A stretch of 33,417 bases of DNA from Candidatus Hinthialibacteria bacterium OLB16 (GTDB lineage Bacteria > Hinthialibacterota > Hinthialibacteria > OLB16): positions 1 through 33,417 of the forward strand of contig LMZT01000162.1 in NCBI GenBank assembly GCA_001567115.1, read 5' to 3'. The notes under the pieces are model-generated. The model ran no database searches, was not told the DNA's origin, and was given only the letters and a program-made list of their open reading frames with translations. Positions within the stretch are counted from its first letter, which is position 1. The number at the start of each line of letters is the position of its first letter. Below are positions 1-8,255 of this stretch, one piece after another. Both the position numbers and the translations under genes were made by a program.

Positions 1-4
1 CAAA

Positions 5-30
5 AGGGCACGTCAAGCCGTGGCCCCTAC
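5..30. repeat. Palindromic intergenic repeat, copy A
   Basis: An imperfect inverted repeat with GGGCACG on the left arm and CGTGGCCCC on the right arm. Its reverse complement matches the two copies near 29.7 kb: GTAGGGGC start, a central GGC-TGACG and GTGCCC end. It lies in non-coding sequence at the window edge, so it may be incomplete. The rest of 1-150 shows nothing else that I can support. Confidence 0.5.
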
Positions 31-150
31 GGGAAATACAAGGCCTCGCTGGGGAACCGGGGAAGGTGCTGGATTGCAGTCAGATTGCGCTACTGGGGCG
101 GGCAAACCAGGAAGGAATGACGGAAGTTGAGTGGAGTCAATAGGTTATGC

Positions 151-228
151 TGGTGCGCCCGGCAGGACTTGAACCTGCGACCAACGGTTTAGGAAACCGC
201 TGCTCTATCCAAACTGAGCTACGGGCGC
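151..228 (-). tRNA. tRNA-Arg (anticodon CCU)
   Basis: On the minus strand the sequence folds as a full cloverleaf. The acceptor stem is GCGCCCG paired with CGGGCGC, and the anticodon arm is GCGGT-TTCCTAA-ACCGT with anticodon CCT at positions 34-36. The T arm is GCAGG-TTCAAGT-CCTGC and the 3' CCA is encoded (151-153). The D arm carries AGCTCAGTTTGG with GAGC. CCU reads the AGG arginine codon. No other RNA gene adjoins it, and 229-399 upstream shows no convincing promoter or ORF. Confidence 0.96.
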
Positions 229-399
229 ATACCCGATTCTCTTCTCCGCTCTCATCACGCGAAATCAGAACCACCAATGCGTTGAATGCATGGCTCCCTT
301 TTCTGACCCCTTTATGGCTCGAACGAATCATAATCCATATCCGCTTTTTCTGGAACAACTTTCCAGCGGAACAGATGGGCCTGCTGCCTGCCGCACCCT

Positions 400-1383
400 T
401 CAACTTTGAAGAATTTTCCTGAACTCTTCAGTCAGATGCGGGACCACTTCGAACAGATCGCCCACTATCCCATAATCGGCGAATTCGAAAATCGGTGCAT
501 CAGGATCCTTGTTGATAGCCACAATACATTTGCTGGTCGACATGCCCGCTTTATGCTGAATCGCGCCACTGATCCCACAGGCAATATAAAGCGACGGGCT
601 GACAGTCTTTCCGGTTTGCCCTACCTGATGGGATGGATGGATGAACCCAGCCAGCACCGCTGCCCGCGAAGAGCCGATCGCCGCCCCCAGGACTTCCGCC
701 AGTGGTTTCAGGAATTCAAATCCCTCCGGGCCTTTCACTCCCATGCCTCCCGAAACAATGACATCCGCCTCGGTCAGCTCAACTTTTCCAGTGGGGCGTT
801 CAACCACCTCCACCAATGAGGTTTTAAGGGCATCCTTCGGCAGAGCAATAACTCGTTCAAGAATCTCCGCCTGCCGTCCATCATTTTCCGCCGGAGGGAA
901 GGCATTCGAACGGACTGTCAGCACAAATTGCGGCTGAAGCATTTCGATTTCATCAAACACTTTCCCCGCATAGCAGGGGCGGATAAAAGTCGGCTTCCCC
1001 TGATGGTCCTCAAGCCGTATGACATCCGAAATCATGCCCCATCCCCACCGTTGGGCGAGGCATGGGCCGATCTCCTTGCCGAGGGAGGTATTCCCAAGGA
1101 CCAGGATATCCCCTTCAAGCTCCTGCCTGGCGGCATGAAGGGTTTCCAGTATTTCCTCCGAGGTTCCCTGCCACGCCTGGTCATGCTCGAGGCGAACCAC
1201 CTGGTCAACCGGCAGACCCGCAGCCTCAGTGGCAACCGATTCGATTTTCGGGCCAGCCAGGACAAGGATAATCCGGGATTCAGCATTTGATTTCAGGCGC
1301 CTGGCGACATCAACCAGCTGAGGGGTATTTTTCCGCAAAGCTCCATTCTGCACCTCTGCAAGAACGATGATCTTTTCAGCCAT
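400..1383 (-). CDS. etfA: Electron transfer flavoprotein, alpha subunit
   Basis: Alpha subunit of the FAD-containing heterodimer that accepts electrons from acyl-CoA and other dehydrogenases and passes them on, usually to the quinone pool through an ETF dehydrogenase. The C-terminal FAD domain is very clear: SRAAVLAGF, QVGQTGKTVSP, the GISGAIQH loop, AINKDPDAPIF and ADYGIVGDLFEVVP. I chose the ATG at 1383 (protein begins MAEKIIVLAEV, 327 aa, normal family length, GGAG about 11 bases upstream). A GTG at 1428 that overlaps the etfB stop would add 15 residues that do not look like the family. It lies just downstream of etfB in the same operon. One oddity is Met214 in SGGMG, where most relatives have Arg (SGGRG). 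No ETF:quinone oxidoreductase gene lies in the window. Confidence 0.95.
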   Translation of the reverse strand: MAEKIIVLAEVQNGALRKNTPQLVDVARRLKSNAESRIILVLAGPKIESVATEAAGLPVDQVVRLEHDQAWQGTSEEILETLHAARQELEGDILVLGNTSLGKEIGPCLAQRWGWGMISDVIRLEDHQGKPTFIRPCYAGKVFDEIEMLQPQFVLTVRSNAFPPAENDGRQAEILERVIALPKDALKTSLVEVVERPTGKVELTEADVIVSGGMGVKGPEGFEFLKPLAEVLGAAIGSSRAAVLAGFIHPSHQVGQTGKTVSPSLYIACGISGAIQHKAGMSTSKCIVAINKDPDAPIFEFADYGIVGDLFEVVPHLTEEFRKILQS

Positions 1384-1424
1384 TTTCTCAGTTGCTCCTG
1401 TCAGTAGAATTGCCGGGCTGTGTT

Positions 1425-2195
1425 TCACACCACTTTGGCTTCATTGCGCAGAGCGGAAACCAGTGCAGCGGCGGCTTCAGAGGGAGTGCCATCGAACAGG
1501 TGCGCACCCGCACGCCCCGCCGGAAGGAAATGCCGGACCACCCGGCAGCCTGGTGATTTGAGATCAACCCCCAGGTCTGCTGGAGTATAAGTGGCCAGTG
1601 GCTTTTTCTTGGCTTTCATGATATTGGGCAATGTGGGGTAGCGCGGCTTGTTCAGACTCTTGTCAGCAGTCACCAGGCAAGGGAGCTGTGTGGCCAGGAC
1701 TTCTGTGCGGCCATCTGCCTCACGCCAGGCTTTGACAGAATTTTCCTGAACCTCCAGCCGGCTGACCACATTGACATGCGGGATGCCAAGGATTTCAGCC
1801 ACACGCATGGGAACCTGAGCGGCATTGTCATCGACCGCCACATAACCCGAGAGGATCAGATCGAACCCGATTTTTTTCAAGGCTGCTGCCAGCAGCTCGG
1901 CAGTGATGGAGGAATCGGCTCCACCCATGCCGCTCTCATCAATTAACACGGCTTCATCCACGCCCATTGCGAGGCACTGCCTCAGGCCTTCCTGGGTCTC
2001 GGTATTCCCCAGGCTCAGGACAGCCGCCTTTTCAGCCTGCTTTCGCTCCACCAGCTGAATGGCCTCTTCCACCGCGAACTCATCGTATGGATTGACCACC
2101 TTCTTCACACGTGAAGAGATAATTTCTCCACTCTCATCCAGCTCGATGCGCGCCTCGGTGGCAAAGGTCTGCTTGACTAAGACAACAACCTTCAT
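1425..2195 (-). CDS. etfB: Electron transfer flavoprotein, beta subunit
   Basis: Partner of EtfA, 256 aa, the usual length. It starts MKVVVLVKQ and shows NPYDEFAVEEA near residue 36, the nucleotide-binding SGYVAVDDNAAQV loop, and the family signature around LPCLVTADKSLNKPRYPTLPNIMKAKKKP. The variant DNAAQV loop, with Asp and Gln-Val kept, fits an AMP-binding housekeeping-type ETF rather than a bifurcating FixA type, but this is inferred from motif only. The ATG at 2195 has a strong AAGGAG upstream. It is the first gene of the etfBA pair and follows the TPR gene by 73 bases, so it may belong to the long leftward run starting near 8.7 kb or have its own promoter in that gap. Confidence 0.95.
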   Translation of the reverse strand: MKVVVLVKQTFATEARIELDESGEIISSRVKKVVNPYDEFAVEEAIQLVERKQAEKAAVLSLGNTETQEGLRQCLAMGVDEAVLIDESGMGGADSSITAELLAAALKKIGFDLILSGYVAVDDNAAQVPMRVAEILGIPHVNVVSRLEVQENSVKAWREADGRTEVLATQLPCLVTADKSLNKPRYPTLPNIMKAKKKPLATYTPADLGVDLKSPGCRVVRHFLPAGRAGAHLFDGTPSEAAAALVSALRNEAKVV

Positions 2196-2268
2196 TCCTG
2201 GGTTTCTCCTTCCCGGTTCTGCTAGATATTATTTCGGTTGCATCAAGGATCGAAAGTCGAACCTTGGA

Positions 2269-3501
2269 TCACTGAGGCCCCAGCAGCTGCTGGAGTTTCC
2301 AGTGATCGGGTGCCTGAATGAGGAGCTCACGAATCAGGATGTCCGCCTGGTCTTTCTGATCCGTTTTGGCATAGGCTTCCGCCAGATTGGCTTTCAGCAG
2401 GAAATCAGCCGGATGCTCCTTGAGCGCGGCGCTCAGTACTTCGATCGCCCGGGGTGCCTGCCCCCGCTCGATCATGGCTTCACTGCAAATGTAAATCACA
2501 TAAGGTGATTTAAGTCCATCGAGTTGTGTCATCACAGCCAGATTGGCTTCCGCTTCGCTCTTTCTGTTTTCTTTGCGATGGGCCAGGTATTCCATGACCG
2601 CTTTGAGAAGGGAATCAGTCTCCCCGGCAGTGACCTGCACCCTTTCGATTCGCTCGATGCGTTTACGTGCGGCATCGGCATAGGGGCCTTGAGCTTCGAT
2701 CAAAATCTCGAGCTGATAGTCGAAGAATGCCTCACGGGTATGTGAGAGGATCTCCTGGTTGATGCCACGGTTCAGGTGCAGAGCCGGAGCCACCGGAAAG
2801 GCTTCGATCCCCTGGTTCAGCAGGTCATGAACCTCCCGGGCTTTCCCTTTTTTATCCAAGGCCCAGGCAAAAAACAGATAGTCCACTGGTGTTGCCAGAT
2901 CCGGATCTTTTGCGAATGCCGATTTAAAGGCACTCTCGGCTTTATCCGTCTCATTCAGATTATGGCAGGCCTCGCCCAGCAGGTACAATGGAAGCGGATT
3001 GGACTGCTTCGCAGCACATGCCTCTTCAAGATACGGAACCGCTTCATGATTCTTTCCGAGCTGGATAAGAAATCCACCCAGGTGTGTCAGGGCTTCATTC
3101 TTGCAGGCCCCCTCCGGGTCCGGGAGCCGGTCGGTTTTGCTGGTCAGGGCCTTGCGCAAGATGTCCACAGCAGGCTCGAGGCGCCCCATCGAGCCACGTA
3201 TCCATCCCAGCAGAAAAGTGCTGCGGAGTTGATCGGGAGCCAGAGAGGTGCCTTTTTCAGCCAGGCTCAAGGCAGTATCAAGATCCCCGATGCGTGCAGT
3301 TTCGCGGACAATCATTTCAATATCATTGAAGTGGTTCTGCAGTGCCTGGCTGGAGGTAATCGAGGAGGGGGTGAGTGCCAGAAGCGCCTGGATCCGATCA
3401 CTGTACTGGCTCTCCCCGGCCCCAGACCATGCATCAGCAGTTGGAAATAGTGACACGCCAATGGCCAGAATCAGGGAGTATCGAATAGAACCGGATCGCA
3501 T
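2269..3501 (-). CDS. Secreted or periplasmic TPR-repeat protein
   Basis: A 410-aa protein with an N-terminal signal peptide (RYSLILAIGVSLFPTADA, likely cleaved near residue 25). The rest is a chain of tetratricopeptide-like helix pairs, for example DTALSLAEKGTSLAPDQ, EPAVDILRKAL, HEAVPYLEEACAA, DKAESAFKSAF and a C-terminal pair around RAIEVLSAALKEHP. TPR scaffolds mediate protein-protein contacts; there is no catalytic motif, so the partner is unknown. The start at 3501 is supported by an AGAGGT about six bases upstream. It sits between the radical SAM gene (43 bases away) and etfB on the same strand, without an obvious functional link to either. Confidence 0.8.
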   Translation of the reverse strand: MRSGSIRYSLILAIGVSLFPTADAWSGAGESQYSDRIQALLALTPSSITSSQALQNHFNDIEMIVRETARIGDLDTALSLAEKGTSLAPDQLRSTFLLGWIRGSMGRLEPAVDILRKALTSKTDRLPDPEGACKNEALTHLGGFLIQLGKNHEAVPYLEEACAAKQSNPLPLYLLGEACHNLNETDKAESAFKSAFAKDPDLATPVDYLFFAWALDKKGKAREVHDLLNQGIEAFPVAPALHLNRGINQEILSHTREAFFDYQLEILIEAQGPYADAARKRIERIERVQVTAGETDSLLKAVMEYLAHRKENRKSEAEANLAVMTQLDGLKSPYVIYICSEAMIERGQAPRAIEVLSAALKEHPADFLLKANLAEAYAKTDQKDQADILIRELLIQAPDHWKLQQLLGPQ

Positions 3502-3544
3502 TATGCACCTCTCTCCATGATCAGGGTTTGGGGTCGTTCGGGCA

Positions 3545-4723
3545 TCAGGTGGAGGCTGTTGCCTTCAATGGAAACAAATTCTGCTCCCCCATGCGCCTGA
3601 GCTGAACACAACCCTTGCAGACTTCGGGGACACGCCCTTCGATCCAATCCCTCTGGAAATCACTATAGCGCTTTGTGCGTATCAACTCATCCAGGGTGTT
3701 CTGATAAAGATTTCCAAGGATTCCCGGATCCTCGGGTGCAGGCTCCAGGTAAGGGCGTGTATTGAGGACATTCAGGTAGCAGCAGGAAGACAGGTTCCCA
3801 CGATAATCCACAAAGAGATTCGTAATCGGGCGAACCAGGCAGGCTCCCTGGGAACCCATCTGGTAAGGGTGGATTTCGATATCGATGCGCCCCTCCGCAA
3901 TGCCGCGGCTCTTCTCTTTGACCCTTTCAAGGTCCTGAATTATCTCGGGATCGGGAGGAGGAACATAGCCCGTATCGAACAGAGCCTCGGAAAATCCCTC
4001 CGCTGTAAGCGTGCACTCGAGGTGCTTGGCGACAATGCGGTTAAATCCAAGTTCGGCAGCATATTCGACAGCCAGTGGAAGTTCCCGGTAGTTCGATTTC
4101 ATGAGAATAAAAACCCACACCATGAAGACATCGGAGCTGGCCTCCTCCTTGAGAGTCCGAAATGCGCGCAGGGTATCCAGGAGTTTGAGGAAGGTTCCCT
4201 TTCCTCTGACCGCCTCATAGGTTTCCGGAGTCCCCGCATCGATTGAGACACTGATGCAGTCGATTCTTTCCTCCAGAAGGCGCCGTGCCATTTTTCCCTT
4301 GAGCAGGAGGCCATTGGTGGTAACAACCGGTCGGGAACCCGCCTGGCGCACTGCATGGACATAATCGAGGAAGTGCGGAGACATGAGCGGTTCGCCATAT
4401 CCAGCCAGGTGGATATATTTGAAGCGGGAGATCCAGGGTTTCACCTTCTCGAACAGTTCGGGTGGCAGAACCTCCTGAGGAACCCCCTCAAAGGTTCTGG
4501 GGCACATCATGCAGTGGAGATTGCAGGCATAAGAGACTTCCAGAGCAAGGTGGTCCGGCAGGATCGGGTATTGAACCGGCTCGGGAAAAGCATCCCTCAT
4601 TTCGATGCGATCCGGCAGGGAAAACGCATCGATCGGATTTTCAGAGCGGGGAAAATGGGAATTCGAACTCCCATTCCTCTGGCGTGAAAAAGATTGGATG
4701 ATGTTTCGAAATTTCGAAAACAT
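3545..4723 (-). CDS. Radical SAM protein with SPASM C-terminal domain
   Basis: A 392-aa radical S-adenosylmethionine enzyme. The 4Fe-4S motif CNLHCMMC (Cys67, Cys71, Cys74) is followed by the GYGEP SAM-contact motif and by TTNGLLL and ISVSIDAGTPETYEAVRG strands of the TIM-barrel. The C-terminal region has a Cys-rich SPASM layout (GAC, SSCC, CKGC) for auxiliary clusters, next to a TPxTLDELI-like helix. SPASM proteins modify peptides or act as dehydrogenases or carbohydrate enzymes; the substrate here cannot be read from the sequence, and no small precursor peptide is next to it. The ATG at 4723 is preferred; a TTG at 4771 overlapping the acylphosphatase stop would add 16 residues. No strong ribosome site is seen for either. 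Confidence 0.88.
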   Translation of the reverse strand: MFSKFRNIIQSFSRQRNGSSNSHFPRSENPIDAFSLPDRIEMRDAFPEPVQYPILPDHLALEVSYACNLHCMMCPRTFEGVPQEVLPPELFEKVKPWISRFKYIHLAGYGEPLMSPHFLDYVHAVRQAGSRPVVTTNGLLLKGKMARRLLEERIDCISVSIDAGTPETYEAVRGKGTFLKLLDTLRAFRTLKEEASSDVFMVWVFILMKSNYRELPLAVEYAAELGFNRIVAKHLECTLTAEGFSEALFDTGYVPPPDPEIIQDLERVKEKSRGIAEGRIDIEIHPYQMGSQGACLVRPITNLFVDYRGNLSSCCYLNVLNTRPYLEPAPEDPGILGNLYQNTLDELIRTKRYSDFQRDWIEGRVPEVCKGCVQLRRMGEQNLFPLKATAST

Positions 4724-4767
4724 GGTTTCAGTCAAATAAGCGGATGAGTGAGATCTCACCCTGCCTG

Positions 4768-5052
4768 TCAAAATCGATACTCCACTCCCCAGGAAGATCC
4801 CTCAGAAGGCGCCTCCCCCTCACGCCAGTCTGAAAGAACCTGGTCCACACGAGACAGGATCGGACCCTGCCTGACACGGACCAGAAGGTTTTCCAGGTCC
4901 TCTTTTTCGCCTGCAGCTTCCAGTTCGACATCACCATCCGGAAGATTCCTGACCCAGCCATTCACATTCAGCTGCCGGGCCTCATCCATGACGAAATAGC
5001 GAAAACCGACCCCCTGGACCCTCCCTTTTACAATACAATGCAGGACCTTCAT
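4768..5052 (-). CDS. acyP: Acylphosphatase
   Basis: A 94-aa small cytosolic enzyme that hydrolyses carboxyl-phosphate bonds. The family signature GRVQGVGFRYFV is followed by GWVRNLPDGDVELEAAG. The catalytic Arg (in VGFR) and Asn (in VRNLPDG) are both present. I start at the ATG at 5052; the open frame continues 34 residues upstream but that extension has no family likeness. It lies between the cytochrome b/c gene (98 bases upstream) and the radical SAM gene, which begins 44 bases after its stop. Confidence 0.92.
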   Translation of the reverse strand: MKVLHCIVKGRVQGVGFRYFVMDEARQLNVNGWVRNLPDGDVELEAAGEKEDLENLLVRVRQGPILSRVDQVLSDWREGEAPSEGSSWGVEYRF

Positions 5053-5150
5053 AGGTTCAGTTTGACATGCTCCCGTGCAGCCATCAAGAAGCAATGGCGA
5101 TCGGGCTGGAATGGAATGGAACAGGTATCGAATCCACCATGGGGCAAAGC

Positions 5151-6518
5151 TCAATCACCGGATCGATCGCCGGGCTTGAACCAGTGGATTTTATCCACCA
5201 GCAGGGCTTTGGCCTGTGCTGGTGAAAGCTTTGAGGCAAAGGCGGGCATCCTTTCATCTTCAGGAATGTTCTGGTCATCAACACCTTCGAGGATCGCCTT
5301 GAGGAGGCGGACCTCCGAGGGAGAACTCTTCCAGTAATCTTCACTTGAGAAATCGGGGGTGGTTTCAAGATACCCGGATCCATCTCTCCCATGGCAGTTC
5401 TGGCATTCCTTTTTGTAAAATTTTTCCGAATCGAAACCGGGTTCGGGTTCGACCTCCCATAAAGCGACCTCTTTGAAATGACCGGACTGGACATCCTGCC
5501 AGACAGAAAGGCCCGATAAACCGCATACCGCTGCAAGAAGGAGCAGGGAAACCAGGATGACCGCCTTGCGGTGGTTCCTTGCCCCATTGTCAATCCATGG
5601 AATCAGGACAAGAAAAAGGAGGATCAGGTGAGGGATCAGGACCGATCCGATAAATTCCCAGGGGGGAGGACAATATTTGAGAGTCTCGAACAGCCAGCGG
5701 AAATACCACTCGGGCCGTGCCGGATAGGTCTCCAACGGATTGGCCACAGCCCCCAGCTGGACCGGCATGCATACCGAAAAAACATATAAAGCCAGAAAGA
5801 CCCCAGCTCCACACAAAGCATCCCGCCAGGCCTGTTCCGGCCAGTAACAGCAGGCTCCAGAAATTTCATCCTTCCCTGACCGCAGGAAAAGAGTGGTCGA
5901 TAGATACAACAGGAAAAAGGCCATCAACATCGATGGCAGGAAAAGGGCATGGAGCGCATAAAAGCGGGTCAAAGCCAGGTTTCCGATTTCGGGCCCCCCG
6001 AGCGCAATCGATTTCAGGATCGGACCCAGAAGAGGAACCGACCCTAGAATCGATGTTCTGACTTTGGTCCCCCAGTAACCATATTGGTCCCACGGAAGCA
6101 GATAACCGGTCGTGGCGATGATGATCAGAATGCCGCCCATCAACAGGCCCAGAACCCATTTGATCTCATTGGGTGTGCGGTACCCGCGGGCCTGGATCCT
6201 CTCCACCAGGCAGAGAAGCAGCAGGGCGGCGATCAGATGGGCGCCATAAGCATGAAGGCTTCTCAGCAGGTGGCCGGCGGTGGTCTCCTGCATCTGGTAT
6301 TTGACACTCGGATAGGCTGCCGACACCCCGGGAGAGTAGGACATCGAAAGGAAACAGCCGGTTATTCCTTCGAAAATCGTCAGCGCAATCACCAGAAAGA
6401 TCAGAGTTTTCCGGAGTGAGGGTTTTCCCTCGAGCGGGAGTGCAGTAAAAAGGGGGAGGATGCGCCTCCCCCCGGTCCGTTGATCCATCCAGTTTACAAA
6501 CTTCGAAAACTTCCCCAT
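5151..6518 (-). CDS. Cytochrome b fused to a C-terminal cytochrome c domain
   Basis: A 455-aa polytopic protein combining a cytochrome b6-type N-terminal half, a subunit IV-like half and a C-terminal c-type heme domain. It is the membrane core of a Rieske/cytochrome b quinol:cytochrome c oxidoreductase. Helix B and D lines align without gaps to cytochrome b6. His89 and His190 match the p-side heme ligands, but Cys103 and Tyr205 occupy the places of the two n-side heme histidines. The quinol-site PEWY motif is intact at 269-272. The c domain has CQNCH (372-376) and a probable distal Met424 (RMPAF). It follows the Rieske gene by seven bases, with GAGGGG just before its ATG. The missing n-side ligands are discussed in the findings. 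Confidence 0.93.
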   Translation of the reverse strand: MGKFSKFVNWMDQRTGGRRILPLFTALPLEGKPSLRKTLIFLVIALTIFEGITGCFLSMSYSPGVSAAYPSVKYQMQETTAGHLLRSLHAYGAHLIAALLLLCLVERIQARGYRTPNEIKWVLGLLMGGILIIIATTGYLLPWDQYGYWGTKVRTSILGSVPLLGPILKSIALGGPEIGNLALTRFYALHALFLPSMLMAFFLLYLSTTLFLRSGKDEISGACCYWPEQAWRDALCGAGVFLALYVFSVCMPVQLGAVANPLETYPARPEWYFRWLFETLKYCPPPWEFIGSVLIPHLILLFLVLIPWIDNGARNHRKAVILVSLLLLAAVCGLSGLSVWQDVQSGHFKEVALWEVEPEPGFDSEKFYKKECQNCHGRDGSGYLETTPDFSSEDYWKSSPSEVRLLKAILEGVDDQNIPEDERMPAFASKLSPAQAKALLVDKIHWFKPGDRSGD

Positions 6519-6525
6519 CAGCCCC

Positions 6526-7025
6526 TCAAACCTCGACCGGCTCGGGGAGGTTCGGACGGAAGTTCACCCACCGGCAATAAATTTGGCCATCCCGGATCTG
6601 TGTGGGGAGCGGATCGAGGTTCCGAGGAGAAGGGCCTCTCAGCCTCGCCCCATTATCTTTCCAGAAAGATTGATGACAGGGGCAGTGGAATTGCTGTGTC
6701 CCACTGTCAAAATTGACCGGACAACTCAGATGCGGACAGACCGAAGAAAGAACCATCGGGGCTTCATCCCGGTTGAGAACAAAAACAGTCTGTTCCTGAA
6801 TGCGCCTCTCCCAGCCGTCACGAACCACCAGGTGAAGGGTTCTGACCGATACGGAACCAGAGGGAAAATCATCGACCGTTCCGAGAAGGTGCCATTCATC
6901 ATCCGGAGCGGATTTTCGCAGACAGGTGACAGGAGGTGCCCCACCCCCGGAACCAGGGCCAGGCCAGACAGGATCCCCCACGAGAAGAATGTCAATGTGG
7001 ACTTCAGAACACCCCTTCTTTCCAT
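6526..7025 (-). CDS. Rieske iron-sulfur protein, frame broken by a one-base deletion
   Basis: The 2Fe-2S subunit that takes the first electron from quinol and passes it to cytochrome c. Two frames together make one normal protein of about 165 aa. From 7025 the first frame gives a basic start and a membrane anchor (WGILSGLALVPGVGHLLSPV). From about 6930 the second frame gives KSAPDDEWHLLGTVDDFP and the cluster motifs CPHLSC and HCPCHQS. Adding one base, for example in the A4 run on the coding strand (6913-6916), joins them as SPVCEKSAPDDEW. The downstream cytochrome b gene is intact. No usable start for the second frame alone would retain the anchor. Either a sequencing error or a recent mutation explains the break. 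Confidence 0.88.
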
Positions 7026-7032
7026 GGCAGAT

Positions 7033-8046
7033 TCACTTTACTTCGGGGGTGCCCCACCGTGAAGGTGGGATTCCATCCAGGTCCCGGGCGCGAATCCAGC
7101 CGCCCCAGAATGTCTCCTTGTCCAGGATTCGGGCCGGATATTCGGGAAAGGTTGATTGCAATGCCTCCTGCAGAACCCGGAAATAGAAGGAAGACCCCTG
7201 CACCAGCCCGCCGGCAGAGACAATCACGGTCCCTGGGGGGAGGTCCGCTTTTTGAATCAGGCTGCCCACACAACGGCAGACCTTCTGCACCTGCCCTTCC
7301 ACAACCGCACACGCGGCCGGCTCCCCACTCTCTGCGAGAGAGAGGACCAGAGGCGCAAACCCAGCCCATTCAGAAACCTCGGCCGAAGCCCGGTAGAGCT
7401 CCCCGCGAAGCGCCTGCACAGAGGCAAATCCACCTGCATCGAGGAAACACCTGCGCCATGTGGTGTTGTCCTCAAGGCCATCTTCAATCCGGAAAATCTG
7501 GAGCAATGCCTGCCGGGCAATTTCAAATCCGCTGCCTGCATCTTCGAACAAAGCTCCCCACCCTCCTGTACGGTGAAGGTTTCCCTCCTGGTCACGGGCG
7601 AAAAAAACACTTCCGGTTCCCAGCAGGCACAACACCACCGGTCCGGTTTCAGCTGCCGCCCGGAGCGCCATGTGCCCATCGGATTCAATCAGCCAGGGAA
7701 ATGGAGATCCGCCATTCGCCAGGGACTGAGCCAGCAAATCACAGTCTTCTTTCCTGCCCAGGCCCGCAAGCCCGGCACTGGCGATACAAATCTCCTCGAG
7801 GGTTTTCTCCTGTCCTGCTGCCAGGCGTGCAGCCGATTCTATCAGCAGCTCAGCCCAATCTGTCTCACTCAATGTCAGTGGCAGGCCCTGCTGACGGCTT
7901 CTGGCAATGATTTCACCGGCTCGATCGAAAAGGATCAGCCTGAGGTGGGTCCGCCCTCCATCCACAACCAGGATCAGTTGGCCGGAGGTGCCGGTGTTTT
8001 GAGAGTTTCGATCCGGTGCTGGAGTTCCGAATTTTTCTGTTTCCAT
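7033..8046 (-). CDS. BadF/BadG-type ATPase, probable N-acetylglucosamine kinase
   Basis: A 337-aa member of the sugar kinase/Hsp70/actin fold. Visible motifs are the phosphate loop VVDGGRTHLRLILFD near residues 27-41, SAGLAGLGRKED, the second phosphate loop LLGTGSVFF, and the sugar-loop GGWGALFEDAGSGFEIA, which is typical of GlcNAc kinases. It would phosphorylate an amino sugar at O6 using ATP in the cytoplasm. The ATG at 8046 has AAGGA upstream but overlaps the preceding gene by 73 bases and adds 23 residues before the first beta strand. Its stop lies seven bases before the Rieske start, so a sugar kinase and a respiratory complex appear to be cotranscribed. The exact substrate is not certain. 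Confidence 0.82.
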   Translation of the reverse strand: METEKFGTPAPDRNSQNTGTSGQLILVVDGGRTHLRLILFDRAGEIIARSRQQGLPLTLSETDWAELLIESAARLAAGQEKTLEEICIASAGLAGLGRKEDCDLLAQSLANGGSPFPWLIESDGHMALRAAAETGPVVLCLLGTGSVFFARDQEGNLHRTGGWGALFEDAGSGFEIARQALLQIFRIEDGLEDNTTWRRCFLDAGGFASVQALRGELYRASAEVSEWAGFAPLVLSLAESGEPAACAVVEGQVQKVCRCVGSLIQKADLPPGTVIVSAGGLVQGSSFYFRVLQEALQSTFPEYPARILDKETFWGGWIRARDLDGIPPSRWGTPEVK

Positions 8047-8255
8047 TCCTGCAGTTCCTTTTCGAGCGCCCTTTGCCTTGCTTCCCTCTCCATCGAGAGC
8101 CGCTTCTGCAGATCGGGGAGTGGTTCTTCCCGGGGAAGATAATCCGACCAGGGGATCACCTGATACAAAGCAGCCGCCAGAAGCAGTAACGCCAGGATGC
8201 CGACCAATACCTGCAGTCCATCAGAGAAAGGTGGCTTGCGGCGCTTACGGCCCAT
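7974..8255 (-). CDS. Small single-pass membrane protein with coiled coil
   Basis: A 93-aa protein with a basic N-terminus (MGRKRRK), one hydrophobic span (LQVLVGILALLLLAAALYQV, about residues 14-33), a proline-rich stretch and a charged helix rich in Lys, Glu and Gln with heptad character (about 50-85). It resembles the layout of septum-initiator or DivIC-like proteins, but no signature supports that name. It begins 11 bases inside the end of the upstream lipoprotein gene and overlaps the kinase start by 73 bases, so the three are likely translated together. I do not recognise a family. Confidence 0.6.
   Translation of the reverse strand: MGRKRRKPPFSDGLQVLVGILALLLLAAALYQVIPWSDYLPREEPLPDLQKRLSMEREARQRALEKELQEWKQKNSELQHRIETLKTPAPPAN

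Noticed and set aside
137-422. ORFs on both strands across the tRNA (88 and 91 aa)
   Set aside because: They read through the tRNA-Arg and have no ribosome site or protein character.
3545-5052. Radical SAM plus neighbour as a RiPP peptide-maturation cluster
   Set aside because: No short precursor ORF, transporter or protease was found around it; the neighbours are acylphosphatase and a TPR protein.
6905-6940. Programmed -1 frameshifting in the Rieske gene
   Set aside because: The CGAAAATCC context does not form a proper X-XXY-YYZ slippery heptamer and no following hairpin is apparent.
6936-8142. Two long plus-strand ORFs (324 and 328 aa)
   Set aside because: Both are antisense to the kinase and Rieske genes and are rich in Pro, Arg and Gln without motifs; a codon-bias effect of the true genes.
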